The notes below the pieces were generated by a model. The model was not told the DNA's origin. It was given only the letters and a program-made list of their open reading frames with translations, and did not search any database. The position numbers were made by a program, and so were the translations under genes. From the NCBI RefSeq assembly GCF_031085375.1, contig NZ_JAVCWF010000001.1, positions 930,001 through 994,000 on the forward strand: a DNA stretch of 64,000 bases, in the 5' to 3' direction. Each line of letters opens with the position of its first letter. The first letter of the stretch is position 1. Origin of the DNA: Lactiplantibacillus brownii (GTDB lineage: Bacteria > Bacillota > Bacilli > Lactobacillales > Lactobacillaceae). Below, in pieces: positions 46,112-56,983 of this stretch.

Positions 46112-46768
46112 GTGGGTCAAAAAGTAAATCCAACCGGATTACGTGTAGGAATCATTCGCGACTGGGAAGCAAAATGGTATGCTGAAAAAGATTTTGCGAC
46201 TTATTTGAACGAAGATTTACGCATCCGTAAGTATATCGAACAACGACTTGCCGACGCTTCCGTCTCCACCGTTGAAATCGAACGCGCTGCAAATCGCGTG
46301 AATATTTCAATCCATACCGCTAAACCAGGGATGGTTATTGGTAAGGGTGGTTCTGAAGTTGAAGCACTTCGTAAAGAATTAAACAATTTAACTGGTAAAC
46401 GAGTACACATCAACATCATCGAAATTAAGAAACCTGATTTAGATGCTAAATTAGTTGGTGAAAGTATTGCGCGTCAATTGGAAGGCCGTGTTGCTTTCCG
46501 TCGTGCAATGCGTGGTGCTATGCAACGTACTATGCGTTCAGGCGCTAAAGGGATCAAGACACAAGTCGCTGGCCGTTTAAACGGTGCCGACATGTCACGT
46601 GTTGAAACCTACTCAGACGGTACTGTTCCATTGCATACGCTCCGTGCTGACATTGATTATGCATGGGTCGAAGCTGCTACCACTTATGGTAAGCTTGGCG
46701 TTAAGACATGGATCTACCGTGGCGAAATCTTGCCAGAAAAGAAATCTGCAGATAAAGGAGGAAAATAA
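46112..46768 (+). CDS. rpsC: 30S ribosomal protein S3
   Basis: 218 residues from a GTG start. The KH domain carries [17 protein letters not shown] (GKGG loop) and the C domain AVSEGT-like region [17 protein letters not shown]. It forms the mRNA entry site with S4 and S5 and has helicase activity. TAGGAGGGATAACGC is upstream. rplP follows after two bases. Confidence 0.97.
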   Translation: MGQKVNPTGLRVGIIRDWEAKWYAEKDFATYLNEDLRIRKYIEQRLADASVSTVEIERAANRVNISIHTAKPGMVIGKGGSEVEALRKELNNLTGKRVHINIIEIKKPDLDAKLVGESIARQLEGRVAFRRAMRGAMQRTMRSGAKGIKTQVAGRLNGADMSRVETYSDGTVPLHTLRADIDYAWVEAATTYGKLGVKTWIYRGEILPEKKSADKGGK

Positions 46769-46770
46769 AC

Positions 46771-47205
46771 ATGCTAGTACCTAAACGGGTTAAATTCCGT
46801 CGTGTTCACCGTGGTAAGATGCGCGGTGAAGCTAAAGGCGGTAAATCAGTTGCTTTTGGTGATTATGGTTTACAAACACTAGAATCACACTGGATTAGTA
46901 ACCGGCAGATTGAAGCTGCTCGTGTTGCTATGAACCGTTACATGAAGCGTGGCGGTAAAGTATGGATTAAGATTTTCCCTCACAAGTCCTACACTGAAAA
47001 AGGTGTCGGCGTGCGGATGGGTAATGGGAAAGGTACTCCTGCAGGTTGGGTTGCCCCAGTAAAACGTAACAAGGTTATGTTTGAAGTCGGTGGCGTATCT
47101 GAAGAAGTTGCTCGCGAAGCTTTACGCTTAGCCGGCACTAAGTTACCTGTGAAAACAAAGATTATTAAGCGCGAGGAAGTAGGTGGCGAATCAGATGAAG
47201 GCTAA
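46771..47205 (+). CDS. rplP: 50S ribosomal protein L16
   Basis: 144 residues. [24 protein letters not shown] and [24 protein letters not shown] are diagnostic; it supports A-site tRNA on the 50S. It starts two bases after rpsC and overlaps rpmC by 11 bases, so the three are translated together. Confidence 0.97.
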
Positions 47206-47389
47206 GGAAATTAAAGCATTGTCCACTACTGAAATGCTCGAAAAAGAAAAGTCTTACAAAGACGAACTCTTCAACTTGCGTTTTCAATTGGCCACTGGTC
47301 AGCTAGAAAACACCGCTCGTTTAAAGCAAGTTCGTAAGAATATCGCGCGTATTAAAACTGCGTTGCGTGAACAAGAATTAAACAAGTAG
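47195..47389 (+). CDS. rpmC: 50S ribosomal protein L29
   Basis: 64 residues from the ATG at 47195: [20 protein letters not shown], a two-helix protein near the tunnel exit beside L23. AGGTGG at 47181-47186 is eight bases upstream, inside rplP. An in-frame GTG at 47183 overlaps that site and is less likely. Confidence 0.95.
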
Positions 47390-47413
47390 CCTATAAAAGG
47401 AGGCAATCAACGA

Positions 47414-47683
47414 ATGAGTGAAGATACTCGTAATAGCCGCAAGGTTATCCAAGGACGCGTTGTTTCAGATAAGATGGATAAAACCATCGTTGTTGTCCGT
47501 GAAACATACAAGAATCATCCTGTATACGGCAAACGTGTTCGTTATTCAAAGAAATACAAAGCTCATGATGAAAATAATGAAGCTCATATTGGCGATATCG
47601 TCCGGATCATGGAAACTCGTCCTCTGTCAGCTACAAAGCGTTTCCGCTTACTTGACGTCGTTCAAAAAGCTGTTATTATCTAG
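47414..47683 (+). CDS. rpsQ: 30S ribosomal protein S17
   Basis: 89 residues. [29 protein letters not shown] is the S17 OB-fold core, and [19 protein letters not shown] the second half. It binds 16S rRNA early in assembly. AAAGGAGGCAATCAACGA is upstream. Confidence 0.97.
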   Translation: MSEDTRNSRKVIQGRVVSDKMDKTIVVVRETYKNHPVYGKRVRYSKKYKAHDENNEAHIGDIVRIMETRPLSATKRFRLLDVVQKAVII

Positions 47684-47725
47684 TTTATTAGCTGAAGAAA
47701 ATTAAATGAAGGGAGGACACTTACT

Positions 47726-48094
47726 GTGATCCAACAAGAAAGTCGTTTAAAAGTTGCTGATAACTCCGGTGCCCGTGAAATCCTGACTATCAAGGTTTTA
47801 GGTGGCTCAGGTCGTAAGACTGCTAACATTGGTGATATTATCGTTGCTACGGTCAAACAAGCAACACCCGGTGGTGTTGTCAAAGCTCATGACGTTGTTA
47901 AGGCGGTAATCGTCCGGACGAAGTCTGGTGTTCACCGTACTGACGGTTCATACATCAAGTTTGACGAAAATGCTGCAGTTATCATCCGCGATGACAAGAC
48001 TCCTCAAGGTACTCGTATCTTCGGACCTGTCGCTCGTGAATTACGTGATAAAGACTTCATGCGTATTGTTTCATTAGCGCCAGAAGTTCTGTAA
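47726..48094 (+). CDS. rplN: 50S ribosomal protein L14
   Basis: 122 residues from a GTG start ([19 protein letters not shown]). [19 protein letters not shown] and [24 protein letters not shown] are the L14 signatures; it forms an inter-subunit bridge and binds the silencing factor RsfS. GGGAGGACACTTACT is upstream. Confidence 0.97.
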   Translation: MIQQESRLKVADNSGAREILTIKVLGGSGRKTANIGDIIVATVKQATPGGVVKAHDVVKAVIVRTKSGVHRTDGSYIKFDENAAVIIRDDKTPQGTRIFGPVARELRDKDFMRIVSLAPEVL

Positions 48095-48127
48095 TCACAC
48101 ACCGTAAATAAGGAGGTGCGCAACCTA

Positions 48128-48439
48128 ATGTTGATTAAAACAGGTGATAAAGTTCGTGTCATCAGTGGCAAGGATCGTGGCCAAGAAGGTACTGTTAAAT
48201 CAGTAATCAAAGCTAAGAACCGTGTCGTTGTTGAAGGTGTTAACAAGATTAAAAAACATCAAAAACCAACGAACGTTAACCCACAAGGCGGTATCGTTGA
48301 TGTTGAAGCAGCTTTAGATGCTTCAAACGTTATGGTCCTTGACCCATCTACTAACGAACCTACTCGTTTAGGTGTTCGTCGTGAAGACGGGAAGCGTGTC
48401 CGCTACGCTAAAAAGAGCGGCAAAGATTTAGAAAACTAA
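48128..48439 (+). CDS. rplX: 50S ribosomal protein L24
   Basis: 103 residues. The KOW motif [18 protein letters not shown] is near the N terminus; L24 starts 50S assembly. The ATG at 48128 has AAGGAGG well spaced upstream; a GTG at 48116 would lie within the ribosome site. Confidence 0.96.
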   Translation: MLIKTGDKVRVISGKDRGQEGTVKSVIKAKNRVVVEGVNKIKKHQKPTNVNPQGGIVDVEAALDASNVMVLDPSTNEPTRLGVRREDGKRVRYAKKSGKDLEN

Positions 48440-48469
48440 AACACTGACTGAAAGGAGGAAGCAAGTTTC

Positions 48470-49012
48470 ATGGAAAACCGTTTAAAAGCTCAATATGAAA
48501 AAGAAATCGTGCCAGCATTAGTTGACAAGTTCAACTACACTTCAGTAATGCAAGTGCCAAAGATGGCAAAGATTGTTTTGAACATGGGTGTTGGTGATGC
48601 AGTTACTAACGCTAAGAACTTAGACGAAGCAGTTGAAGAATTGACTTTGATCTCCGGCCAAAAACCTTTGGTTACCCGAGCAAAGAAATCTATCGCTGGT
48701 TTCCGTCTTCGTGAAGGCATGGCCATTGGTGCCAAAGTTGACTTACGTGGCGAACGTATGTATGACTTCTTGGACAAGTTGATCAATGTTTCATTACCAC
48801 GTGTTCGTGACTTCCATGGTGTTAGCACGCGTTCATTTGATGGTCGCGGTAACTACACATTGGGTGTCCGTGAACAATTGATCTTCCCAGAAATCAACTA
48901 TGATAATGTTAACCGTGTACGCGGTTTAGACATTGTAATCGTCACAACAGCTGATAGTGATGAAGAATCACGTGAGTTGTTAACTCAATTTGGCATGCCA
49001 TTTGCTAAATAA
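48470..49012 (+). CDS. rplE: 50S ribosomal protein L5
   Basis: 180 residues. [22 protein letters not shown] and [22 protein letters not shown] are typical; L5 carries 5S rRNA into the 50S and contacts the P-site tRNA. AAAGGAGG is upstream. Confidence 0.97.
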   Translation: MENRLKAQYEKEIVPALVDKFNYTSVMQVPKMAKIVLNMGVGDAVTNAKNLDEAVEELTLISGQKPLVTRAKKSIAGFRLREGMAIGAKVDLRGERMYDFLDKLINVSLPRVRDFHGVSTRSFDGRGNYTLGVREQLIFPEINYDNVNRVRGLDIVIVTTADSDEESRELLTQFGMPFAK

Positions 49013-49032
49013 TCGAAGGGAGTTTATCTAAG

Positions 49033-49218
49033 TTGGCTAAAAAATCACAAATTGTTAGACAACAACGCGGTGCGAAGTTTGCAGTTCAAAACTACACACG
49101 TTGCGAACGTTGCGGTCGTCCACATTCAGTTTACCGTAAATTCCACTTGTGCCGTATCTGCCTCCGCGAATTGGCTCACAAAGGTCAAATTCCTGGCATG
49201 AAAAAGGCTAGCTGGTAA
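49033..49218 (+). CDS. rpsZ: 30S ribosomal protein S14, zinc-binding type
   Basis: 61 residues from a TTG start. The short form has CERC and CRIC (two CxxC pairs), the zinc ribbon of the Z-type S14, as opposed to the longer zinc-free paralogue that many Firmicutes keep for zinc shortage. GAAGGGAG lies upstream. Confidence 0.95.
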   Translation: MAKKSQIVRQQRGAKFAVQNYTRCERCGRPHSVYRKFHLCRICLRELAHKGQIPGMKKASW

Positions 49219-49251
49219 AAACAAACCCAAGTTAAAGGAGGTTAAACTTTC

Positions 49252-49647
49252 ATGATGACTGATCCAATCGCAGATTTCTTGACTCGTATCCGTAACGCTA
49301 ACATGGTACGCCACGACTCATTAGAAGTTCCTGCATCAAAAATCAAACGCAACATTGCCGAAATTTTAAAGAATGAAGGTTTTGTTCGCGACGTTGAATA
49401 TATCGATGATGACAAACAGGGCATCATCCGTGTCTTCTTGAAGTATGGTAAAGACAACGAACGCGTTATCTCTGGTTTGAAGCGTATTTCAAAGCCAGGT
49501 TTACGTTCATACGTCAAAGCTGATGCTGTTCCTAAGGTTTTAAACGGTCTAGGGATTGCTATCATCTCAACTTCAGAAGGTGTAATTACTGATAAAGAAG
49601 CTCGCGCTAAGAAGCTTGGCGGCGAAGTTTTAGCTTACGTTTGGTAA
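49252..49647 (+). CDS. rpsH: 30S ribosomal protein S8
   Basis: 131 residues. [20 protein letters not shown] and the C-terminal [26 protein letters not shown] are S8. Two ATG codons stand together at 49252 and 49255; either could start. AAAGGAGG is upstream. In E. coli S8 represses the spc operon; not testable here. Confidence 0.97.
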
Positions 49648-49676
49648 TAAATAATTAAGACGGGAGGTGCAAGTAA

Positions 49677-50213
49677 GTGAGTCGTATTGGTTATAAAACA
49701 ATTAATATCCCCGCTGGGGTAGAAGTATCACAAGCTGGCGAAGTCGTTACGGTTAAAGGCCCTAAAGGTATCTTAACTCGGAACATTGCTAGTGATATTA
49801 CGATGTCAGTTGAAGGCAGCGAAGTTAAATTCACGCGCCCAACTGATGACTTTAAGATGAAGGCATTACACGGTACTACCCGTGCTAATGTTAACAACAT
49901 GGTTGAAGGGGTCACTAAAGGCTTTACTAAGAATCTTCAATTGGTCGGTGTTGGTTACCGTGCCCAATTGCAAGGGACTAAATTAGTATTAAGCGTTGGT
50001 TACTCACATCCTGTTGAATTCGCAACGCCTGAAAACTTAACAGTTGAAGTTCCTGACAACACGCATATCAATATCTCTGGTATTGGTAAGCAAGCTGTTG
50101 GTGATTTTGCTGCTGAAGTCCGGGCTGTTCGTTCACCTGAACCTTACAAGGGTAAAGGGATTCGTTACGTCGATGAATATGTTCGTCGTAAGGAAGGTAA
50201 AACTGGTAAATAA
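49677..50213 (+). CDS. rplF: 50S ribosomal protein L6
   Basis: 178 residues from a GTG start. [16 protein letters not shown] opens the first of two duplicated domains; the C-terminal [22 protein letters not shown] binds 23S rRNA near the sarcin-ricin loop. GGGAGGTG precedes it. Confidence 0.97.
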   Translation: MSRIGYKTINIPAGVEVSQAGEVVTVKGPKGILTRNIASDITMSVEGSEVKFTRPTDDFKMKALHGTTRANVNNMVEGVTKGFTKNLQLVGVGYRAQLQGTKLVLSVGYSHPVEFATPENLTVEVPDNTHINISGIGKQAVGDFAAEVRAVRSPEPYKGKGIRYVDEYVRRKEGKTGK

Positions 50214-50257
50214 AGCAGCTTAGTGCTGTCCATAACTATATATAAGAGGTGACTATT

Positions 50258-50614
50258 GTGATTTCAAAACCAGATAAAAATAAGACACGCCAACGTCGTC
50301 ACGCCCGTGTCCGTGGTAAGATTTCTGGTACTGCTGAGCGCCCACGCTTAAATGTTTATCGTTCAAACAAAAACATCTACGCTCAAATTATTGATGATGT
50401 AGAGGGTGTAACGCTAGCAAGTGCCTCAACATTAGATAGCGAAGTAACAGGCAACACCAAGTCTGAAAAGGCTGCTTCTGTTGGTGAAGTTGTTGCAAAA
50501 CGTGCTGCCGAAAAGAAGATTGCTGAAGTAGTCTTTGATCGTGGCGGTTACTTATATCACGGCCGGGTTCAAGCTTTAGCTGAAGCTGCTCGTGAAAACG
50601 GACTTAAATTCTAA
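50258..50614 (+). CDS. rplR: 50S ribosomal protein L18
   Basis: 118 residues from the GTG at 50258 ([20 protein letters not shown]), the usual length. It binds 5S rRNA. GAGGTGA lies seven bases upstream; the in-frame GTG at 50249 overlaps that site, so I chose the downstream start. [25 protein letters not shown] is the conserved end. Confidence 0.95.
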   Translation: MISKPDKNKTRQRRHARVRGKISGTAERPRLNVYRSNKNIYAQIIDDVEGVTLASASTLDSEVTGNTKSEKAASVGEVVAKRAAEKKIAEVVFDRGGYLYHGRVQALAEAARENGLKF

Positions 50615-50634
50615 TAAAGGAGGAATAATACCAC

Positions 50635-51135
50635 ATGACTTTCATTGATCCATCAAAATTAGATCTTGACGATAACGTTGTTGCCATTAACCGGATTACC
50701 AAAGTTGTTAAAGGTGGTCGTCGTCTACGTTTTGCCGCATTGGTAATCGTTGGTGACCACAAAGGACACGTTGGTTTCGGTACTGGTAAGGCTCAAGAAG
50801 TTCCAGAAGCAATTCGGAAAGCCTCCGAAGCTGCTAAAAAAAACTTGATCACTGTACCAATGGTCGGTACAACCATTCCTCATGAAACTCTCGGTGTATT
50901 CGGTGGTGGCCGCATTATGCTTAAGCCTGCCGTTGAAGGTTCTGGTGTTGCCGCTGGTGGCGCCGTCCGTGCCGTCATGGAATTGGCTGGTATTGATGAT
51001 GTTACAAGTAAGCGTCTTGGCTCAAACACCCCAGTGAACGTTGTTCGCGCAACATTCGAAGGCTTGAAGAGCTTACGAAAAGCAGACCAAATTGCTGCTT
51101 TACGTGGCGTTTCAGTTGAACATTTAGCTGAATAG
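50635..51135 (+). CDS. rpsE: 30S ribosomal protein S5
   Basis: 166 residues. [23 protein letters not shown] is the S5 N-terminal double-stranded-RNA-binding domain, and [19 protein letters not shown] the second domain. It affects decoding accuracy and spectinomycin binding; the VKGG loop is intact. AAAGGAGG upstream. Confidence 0.97.
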   Translation: MTFIDPSKLDLDDNVVAINRITKVVKGGRRLRFAALVIVGDHKGHVGFGTGKAQEVPEAIRKASEAAKKNLITVPMVGTTIPHETLGVFGGGRIMLKPAVEGSGVAAGGAVRAVMELAGIDDVTSKRLGSNTPVNVVRATFEGLKSLRKADQIAALRGVSVEHLAE

Positions 51136-51149
51136 GGAGGACAAACAAC

Positions 51150-51332
51150 ATGGCTCAATTAAAGATCACTTTAGTGCGCAGTGCGGCTCATCGTCTTCCT
51201 AAGCAACGTAAAATTGTTAAGGAATTAGGTTTAGGCCGAGTTAACAGCTCTGTTCTTAAACCTGATGACGCAGCAACTCGCGGTCAAATCTTCCTCATTG
51301 CTCATTTGATCGATGTTGAAGTAATTAAGTAA
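51150..51332 (+). CDS. rpmD: 50S ribosomal protein L30
   Basis: 60 residues: [32 protein letters not shown], the complete L30. GGGAGGACAAACAAC precedes the ATG. Normal position between rpsE and rplO. Confidence 0.96.
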   Translation: MAQLKITLVRSAAHRLPKQRKIVKELGLGRVNSSVLKPDDAATRGQIFLIAHLIDVEVIK

Positions 51333-51363
51333 TTAAAATTTTTAAAGAGGAGGTGCCTACTAG

Positions 51364-51795
51364 ATGAAGTTACATGAATTAACTCCAAGTGAAGGTTCAC
51401 GTTTTTCACGCCGTCGCATTGGTCGTGGCGACTCAAGTGGCCAAGGTAAAACTTCTGGTCGTGGTCAAAAAGGTCAAAAGGCGCGTGGGAAAGTTCGTGT
51501 AGGGTTCGAAGGTGGCCAAATGCCATTGTATCGTCGGATTCCAAAACGTGGATTTACTAATATCAACCGTAAAGAATATGCGGTTGTCAACCTTGATGGC
51601 TTGAACCGTTTTGACGATGGTGCCGAAGTAACACCAGAATCATTGAAAGAAGCTGGCTTGGTTAAGAAGAGTGCTGCCGTTAAGATCCTTGGTAACGGTA
51701 AACTCGACAAAAAGTTAACAGTTAAGGCAAACAAGTTCTCCGAAACTGCCGTAAAGGCAATCGAAGCTGCTGGCGGTAAAACTGAGGTGATCTAA
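51364..51795 (+). CDS. rplO: 50S ribosomal protein L15
   Basis: 143 residues. [45 protein letters not shown] N-terminal Gly/Arg tail threads into 23S rRNA; a folded C domain follows. Its stop is one base before the secY start, and the secY ribosome site lies in its last codons. Confidence 0.96.
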   Translation: MKLHELTPSEGSRFSRRRIGRGDSSGQGKTSGRGQKGQKARGKVRVGFEGGQMPLYRRIPKRGFTNINRKEYAVVNLDGLNRFDDGAEVTPESLKEAGLVKKSAAVKILGNGKLDKKLTVKANKFSETAVKAIEAAGGKTEVI

Positions 51796-51796
51796 C

Positions 51797-53092
51797 TTGC
51801 TGACTACCATGAAGGACGCTCTGAAAGTTAAGGATATTCGGAATAAAATTCTGTTCACGTTGGGCGTTTTGATTGTATTTCGTCTTGGCTCTTATATCAC
51901 AGTCCCAGGGGTTAATGCACAAGCGCTGCAATCCGTTGCATCCTCTGGGCTGATAAGTATGTTGAATACATTCAGTGGTGGCGGTTTAACTAATTATTCC
52001 ATCCTTGCTATGGGGGTATCCCCTTACATTACTGCACAAATCATTGTTCAGCTGTTACAAATGGACATTGTTCCGAAGTTTGTTGAATGGGGCAAACAAG
52101 GTGAAGTTGGTCGACGTAAGCTTAATCAAGCGACGCGTTGGTTGACGATTATCTTGGCCTTTGTTCAATCAATTGGGATTACGGCTGGTTTTAACTCTTT
52201 AAGTTCACTTAAACTTGTTAATAACCCAAGCGTGTCGACTTATCTAACGATTGGGGTCATCTTAACTGGTGGCGCCATGTTGACTACTTGGATGGGTGAT
52301 ATGATCACTGATCGTGGGATGGGTAATGGTGTTTCCATCATTATCTTTGCTGGGATCATTGCTCGGACACCAACCTCGTTATACCAAATTTACCAAGAAC
52401 AATTTGTCAATGTTTCAAAGAGTCAATGGTGGCAGAGTGGTTTGTTTGTCTTGGGTCTGTTATTAATTGTTTTGATTATCGTCATGTTTGTGACGTGGGT
52501 CGAACAAGCTAATGACCGGATTCCAATTCAATACACTCGGCGTGCAGCTGGTGCACCTGATAGTAGTTATCTACCATTAAAGGTGAACGTTGCTGGGGTT
52601 ATTCCTGTTATCTTCGCGAGTTCATTCATTGCAACACCACAAACGATTTTGCTTGGTTTCCAATCCAGTCATGGTGACGAAACTTGGTACACAGTCATGA
52701 GTAACATCTTTAACATGCAGTCAACGACCGGAGCAATATTGTATACTGTTCTGATTGTGCTTTTCACTTTCTTCTATGCGTTTGTTCAGGTCAATCCTGA
52801 AAAACTGTCGAAGAACTTACAAAAGCAAGGCAGCTATATCCCAGGCGTCTGGCCTGGTAAAGATACCCAAGACTGGGTTTCAAAATTGTTGATGCGACTA
52901 AGTACGGTCGGAGCCCTTTACCTTGGATTAATTTCCTTGATTCCATTGTTAGCCTCAGATATCTTTGGCTTAGATGAATCAATTGGTTTAGGTGGGACGA
53001 GTTTACTAATCGTTGTTGGGGTTGCCCTTGAAACAATTCGTCAAATTAAAGGGTTAATGATGAAGCGAGATTACGTCGGTTTTATTCGTTAA
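51797..53092 (+). CDS. secY: Protein translocase subunit SecY
   Basis: 431 residues, ten membrane helices. FRLGSYITVPGVN near helix 1, SVASSGLISMLNTFSGGGL (plug region) and SPYITAQIIVQLLQMDIVPKF are SecY signatures. It forms the protein-conducting channel with SecE and SecG. GAGGTGA is six bases before the TTG at 51797, giving MLTTMKDALKVKDIRNKI, the usual beginning. Confidence 0.96.
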   Translation: MLTTMKDALKVKDIRNKILFTLGVLIVFRLGSYITVPGVNAQALQSVASSGLISMLNTFSGGGLTNYSILAMGVSPYITAQIIVQLLQMDIVPKFVEWGKQGEVGRRKLNQATRWLTIILAFVQSIGITAGFNSLSSLKLVNNPSVSTYLTIGVILTGGAMLTTWMGDMITDRGMGNGVSIIIFAGIIARTPTSLYQIYQEQFVNVSKSQWWQSGLFVLGLLLIVLIIVMFVTWVEQANDRIPIQYTRRAAGAPDSSYLPLKVNVAGVIPVIFASSFIATPQTILLGFQSSHGDETWYTVMSNIFNMQSTTGAILYTVLIVLFTFFYAFVQVNPEKLSKNLQKQGSYIPGVWPGKDTQDWVSKLLMRLSTVGALYLGLISLIPLLASDIFGLDESIGLGGTSLLIVVGVALETIRQIKGLMMKRDYVGFIR

Positions 53093-53148
53093 TCAGCGAG
53101 TGTGTTGGGGAGACTCAGCACATTTGTGCATTATAGGAGGAAATTACG

Positions 53149-53808
53149 ATGTCAACAATGAACCTGATTTTAATGGGTTTACCAGGTGCCGGTAAGGGTA
53201 CTCAAGCACAGAAGATCCTTGAAGATTTTGATATTCCTCATATTTCAACGGGTGATATCTTCCGGGCAGCAATTAAGAACGAAACCAAGATGGGTTTGGA
53301 AGCTAAAAAGTATATTGACCAAGGCAACTTGGTCCCAGACGAAGTCACTAACGGCATCGTCAAGGATCGTTTGGCCGAAGCTGATACGGCTAATGGTTTT
53401 CTCTTGGACGGTTATCCTCGAAATATTGATCAAGCTCATGCGCTCGATCAAATCGGAAAAGATTTGAACAAGCCATTGGACGGTGTCATTAATATTCACG
53501 TTGAACCTGCAGTGTTAGTGGAACGGCTTTCGGGTCGTTTCATTTGCCGGACTTGTGGCGCAACTTATCATAAGTTGTACAAAATGCCAAAAGTTGAGGG
53601 GACTTGTGATGTTTGTGGCGGTCATGATTTCTATCAACGGGATGATGACAAACCTGCGACTGTTAAGAATCGTTTGGATGTCAACGTTAAGTTGAACACA
53701 CCATTAATTGATTTTTATGGTCAAGAAAAATTGCTTTACAATGTCGATGGTGATCGCGACATTGATGACGTTTATAAAGACATCAAGTCAATTCTTGATA
53801 ACCTTTAG
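53149..53808 (+). CDS. adk: Adenylate kinase
   Basis: 219 residues. The P-loop [10 protein letters not shown] is at residues 10-19 and the lid carries four Cys (CRTC and CDVC), the zinc-binding Gram-positive form. It balances ATP, ADP and AMP. AGGAGG stands eight bases before the ATG. Usual place between secY and infA; map is absent, as in many lactobacilli. Confidence 0.97.
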   Translation: MSTMNLILMGLPGAGKGTQAQKILEDFDIPHISTGDIFRAAIKNETKMGLEAKKYIDQGNLVPDEVTNGIVKDRLAEADTANGFLLDGYPRNIDQAHALDQIGKDLNKPLDGVINIHVEPAVLVERLSGRFICRTCGATYHKLYKMPKVEGTCDVCGGHDFYQRDDDKPATVKNRLDVNVKLNTPLIDFYGQEKLLYNVDGDRDIDDVYKDIKSILDNL

Positions 53809-53882
53809 TCTCGTAAGCCCGCTAACTCGCGTGGTATTTGCTTTTAAAGTACTGTTGTGATAAACTTATTCAGGTTTAGCCG

Positions 53883-53912
53883 TTGAATAATTTTAATGTT
53901 TTTAAACATAAT
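53883..53912 (+). promoter_or_regulatory. Candidate internal promoter before infA
   Basis: TTGAAT at 53883-53888 and CATAAT at 53907-53912, 18-bp spacer, in the 179-base gap after adk, the widest gap within the spc-alpha series. Confidence 0.4.
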
Positions 53913-53987
53913 TTAGATAACGACTGGTTCAAAAGTGGACCATCAACGTGGCAACACGAAACCATATAATAAGGGAGGGACTCATAC

Positions 53988-54206
53988 TTGGCAAAGGAAG
54001 ACGTCATCGAAATTCAAGGCACCATTAAAGAAACATTGCCAAATGCAATGTTTAAGGTTGAACTTGAAAACGGCGCTGAAATCTTGGCACACGTCTCAGG
54101 TAAAATTCGGATGCATTACATTCGGATCTTGCCTGGTGACAAGGTTACAGTCGAAATGTCACCTTATGATTTAACTAAGGGCCGGATTACCTACCGTTTC
54201 AAGTAG
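53988..54206 (+). CDS. infA: Translation initiation factor IF-1
   Basis: 72 residues from a TTG start: (M)[28 protein letters not shown], a single S1-like OB fold that blocks the ribosomal A site during initiation. AAGGGAGGG lies upstream. Confidence 0.96.
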   Translation: MAKEDVIEIQGTIKETLPNAMFKVELENGAEILAHVSGKIRMHYIRILPGDKVTVEMSPYDLTKGRITYRFK

Positions 54207-54241
54207 GCCGACGCTTTGTACCTTATAGGAGGTAAATATTC

Positions 54242-54361
54242 ATGAAAGTAAGACCATCTGTAAAGCCTATGTGCGAACACTGCAAAGTTATTCGTCGTAA
54301 AGGCCGTGTGATGATTATCTGCTCTGCTAATCCAAAGCATAAGCAACGCCAAGGTAAATAA
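54242..54361 (+). CDS. rpmJ: 50S ribosomal protein L36
   Basis: 39 residues, too short for most gene callers: [20 protein letters not shown] then [19 protein letters not shown]. Cys11, Cys14, Cys27 and His33 form the zinc site of the C+ type. TAGGAGGTAAATATTC is upstream of the ATG. Standard place between infA and rpsM. Confidence 0.96.
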   Translation: MKVRPSVKPMCEHCKVIRRKGRVMIICSANPKHKQRQGK

Positions 54362-54388
54362 TTTAACTAAGTCGGAGGTGAAAAATTA

Positions 54389-54754
54389 ATGGCTCGTATT
54401 GAAGGAATTGACTTACCACGTGACAAGCGTATTGTCATCGGTTTGACTTACATTTTCGGTATCGGTAATACTTCTGCTCAGAAGATTCTTGCTGAAGCCG
54501 GTGTTTCAGAAGACGTACGTGTACGCGACTTAACTCCTGAACAAGAAGATAAGATCCGTGCCGTCGTTGACGGTTACAAAACTGAAGGTGACTTACGTCG
54601 TGAAGTTAGCTTGAACATCAAGTTACTTCAAGAAATTGGCTCATACCGTGGGATGCGTCATCGTCGTGGCTTACCAGTTCGTGGTCAACACACGAAGAAC
54701 AACGCTCGTACTCGTAAGGGTAAAAAAGTCAGCATTGCTGGACGTAAAAAATAA
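54389..54754 (+). CDS. rpsM: 30S ribosomal protein S13
   Basis: 121 residues. [25 protein letters not shown] and the basic C-terminal tail [21 protein letters not shown] contact P-site tRNA and bridge to the 50S. GTCGGAGGTG precedes the ATG. Confidence 0.97.
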   Translation: MARIEGIDLPRDKRIVIGLTYIFGIGNTSAQKILAEAGVSEDVRVRDLTPEQEDKIRAVVDGYKTEGDLRREVSLNIKLLQEIGSYRGMRHRRGLPVRGQHTKNNARTRKGKKVSIAGRKK

Positions 54755-54778
54755 TTATAAGGGAGGTTTTCGAATTTT

Positions 54779-55168
54779 ATGGCAACTAGAAAGACAACCC
54801 GTCGTCGTCGGGTAAAGAAGAACATTGAATCCGGTGTGGCTCACATCCATTCAACGTTTAACAACACGCTTGTTATGATCACTGATATGCAAGGTAATGC
54901 AATTGCCTGGTCATCAGCTGGTTCATTAGGTTTCAAGGGTAGTCGTAAGTCAACACCTTTTGCTGCCCAAATGGCCGCAGAATCTGCTGCTAAGGCATCA
55001 ATGGAACATGGCATGAAGACTGTTGAAGTCGCTGTTAAAGGACCTGGTTCAGGTCGTGAAGCTGCTATCCGTGCTTTACAAGCCACTGGTTTGGAAGTTA
55101 GTGCAATTCGCGATGTTACGCCAGTTCCTCATAATGGTTCTCGTCCTCCAAAGCGCCGTCGTGTTTAA
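54779..55168 (+). CDS. rpsK: 30S ribosomal protein S11
   Basis: 129 residues. [22 protein letters not shown] and the end [18 protein letters not shown] are S11, part of the 30S platform near the E-site codon. AGGGAGGTTTTCGAATTTT is upstream of the ATG. Confidence 0.97.
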   Translation: MATRKTTRRRRVKKNIESGVAHIHSTFNNTLVMITDMQGNAIAWSSAGSLGFKGSRKSTPFAAQMAAESAAKASMEHGMKTVEVAVKGPGSGREAAIRALQATGLEVSAIRDVTPVPHNGSRPPKRRRV

Positions 55169-55254
55169 TCTGTGACGTTCATTTTGAGGGCTAACTTCAT
55201 TTTGTACGCACAACTACTAAACACCACGCGTTTTGAAAGGGGTAAAAGATAAGA

Positions 55255-56199
55255 ATGATTGAATTTGAAAAACCTAACATTCATAAAATTGATGAAAACG
55301 ACAACTATGGTAAGTTTGTTGTAGAACCACTTGAACGTGGTTATGGTACAACTTTAGGGAATTCACTTCGTCGGATTCTTCTTTCTTCTTTACCTGGCGC
55401 TGCTGTTACCAGTATTCAAATTGATGGTGTGCTTCATGAATTTTCAACGGTTGAAGGGGTAACGGAAGACGTTACGGCCATCATCTTGAATGTGAAGAAG
55501 ATCGCACTTAAGTTGGAATCAGACGAAACTAAGACATTGGAAATCGATGTTAAGGGTCCTGCGAACGTTACTGCCGGTGATATCATTGGTGATGCGGACG
55601 TTGAAGTCTTGAATCCAGACTTGGCAATTTGTACGGTAGCAGACGGGGCACACTTCCATATGCGTATGACCGCTAATACTGGTCGTGGTTATGTTTCCGC
55701 TGAGGATAACAAACATCGTGAAGATGATATGCCAATTGGCGTTTTGCCTGTTGATTCATTGTATTCTCCAATCGAACGTGTCAACTACCAAGTTGAAAAT
55801 ACGCGGGTTGGTCAACGTGATGATTTCGATAAGTTAACCTTAGACGTTTGGACAAATGGTTCAATCACTCCAAGTGAAGCCATTAGTCTATCAGCCAAAA
55901 TCCTGACTGATCACCTTTCAATCTTCGTAAATCTCACTGATGAAGCTAAAAATACTGACGTGATGGTTGAGAAGGAAGAAACGCATAAGGAAAAGATGTT
56001 AGAAATGACGATTGAAGAGTTAGATCTCTCCGTTCGTTCATACAATTGTTTGAAACGTGCTGGTATCAACACGGTTCAAGAATTAACTAACAAAACTGAA
56101 GCTGATATGATGAAGGTTCGCAACCTTGGACGCAAGTCACTTGAGGAAGTTAAAGCAAAATTAGCTGACCTTGGGTTATCATTACGCAAAGAAGACTAA
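55255..56199 (+). CDS. rpoA: DNA-directed RNA polymerase subunit alpha
   Basis: 314 residues. The N-terminal assembly domain includes [21 protein letters not shown]; a linker leads to the C-terminal domain [44 protein letters not shown], which binds UP elements and activators. AAAGGGGTAAAAGATAAG precedes the ATG. Confidence 0.97.
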   Translation: MIEFEKPNIHKIDENDNYGKFVVEPLERGYGTTLGNSLRRILLSSLPGAAVTSIQIDGVLHEFSTVEGVTEDVTAIILNVKKIALKLESDETKTLEIDVKGPANVTAGDIIGDADVEVLNPDLAICTVADGAHFHMRMTANTGRGYVSAEDNKHREDDMPIGVLPVDSLYSPIERVNYQVENTRVGQRDDFDKLTLDVWTNGSITPSEAISLSAKILTDHLSIFVNLTDEAKNTDVMVEKEETHKEKMLEMTIEELDLSVRSYNCLKRAGINTVQELTNKTEADMMKVRNLGRKSLEEVKAKLADLGLSLRKED

Positions 56200-56220
56200 T
56201 ACAAGGGAGGATATCCGTTC

Positions 56221-56604
56221 ATGAGTTACCGTAAATTACAACGTACAAGTTCACAACGTCGTGCCTTACTTCGCGATTTAACAAGTGCATTGGTCGTAAA
56301 CGGCCGTATCGAAACAACTGAAGCTCGCGCTAAAGAAGTTCGTTCAACGACTGATAAGATGATTTCATTGGCTAAGAAGGGCGATTTACATGCTCGTCGT
56401 CAAGCTGCTGCTTTCATGCGCGACATTGTTGCTGATGTTAAAGAAGAAGACGACAACGTCACTGTACAAACTGCATTGCAAAAGCTATTTAGTGACTTAG
56501 CTCCTAAATATGCTGATCGCAATGGTGGTTACACACGAATTTACAAGACTATGCCTCGTCGTGGCGACGGTGCACAAATGGTTGTCTTGGAACTCGTTGA
56601 CTAA
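56221..56604 (+). CDS. rplQ: 50S ribosomal protein L17
   Basis: 127 residues. [23 protein letters not shown] and the conserved [26 protein letters not shown] are L17, at the tunnel exit. It is the last gene of the series; AAGGGAGGATATCCGTTC precedes the ATG. In most Firmicutes ecfA1 follows; here the EET locus does. Confidence 0.97.
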   Translation: MSYRKLQRTSSQRRALLRDLTSALVVNGRIETTEARAKEVRSTTDKMISLAKKGDLHARRQAAAFMRDIVADVKEEDDNVTVQTALQKLFSDLAPKYADRNGGYTRIYKTMPRRGDGAQMVVLELVD

Positions 56605-56760
56605 TTAAATTATTTTACGGATCACTGGGATTGATGGTTGACGGACGCTATGATGTTGGTTACTGCAATAGGTAACTTTAGTCTAGTTCGGAAGTTGTTT
56701 ATGTTATACATAGATGGCATATCGCAATCTTAAGTGATTTTTTTTGGCGCCAGCCAACGG

Positions 56761-56806
56761 AAGCCTCAGCTTTGTAAGTTAACTAACTTACGAGCTGAGG
56801 CTTTTT
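56761..56806 (+). terminator. Terminator of the S10-spc-alpha series
   Basis: AAGCCTCAGCT pairs with AGCTGAGGCTT, with a second TAAGTT/AACTTA stem inside, followed by TTTG. Confidence 0.85.
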
Positions 56807-56933
56807 GTCTTGGACTTTTTTGGCTAATAAACCGAAATTATTGGCGAATTTCCAGAGGTAAGGTGGGTCTACAGCGTCAACTTCAGTCTAACGATCCGTT
56901 GCAGCCGAGTCCGTACGGGATTTATTGTGAGAC

Positions 56934-56970
56934 AAAAAAAGGGCCCTGATTCAGCGACGAATCAAGGCCC
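56934..56970 (-). terminator. Terminator of the dmkB-ndh2 operon
   Basis: On the minus strand GGGCC-TGATTC pairs with GAATCA-GGCCC and is followed by seven T, just after the dmkB stop. Confidence 0.85.
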
Positions 56971-56983
56971 AATTGAGTTTTGA

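Larger units (their letters stand above)
56605..56983. other. Intergenic region between the alpha operon and the EET locus
   Basis: 379 bases with no gene. Two terminators (56761 and 56934) face opposite directions. Between rplQ and the first terminator there are 150 bases in which I see no structure. Confidence 0.5.
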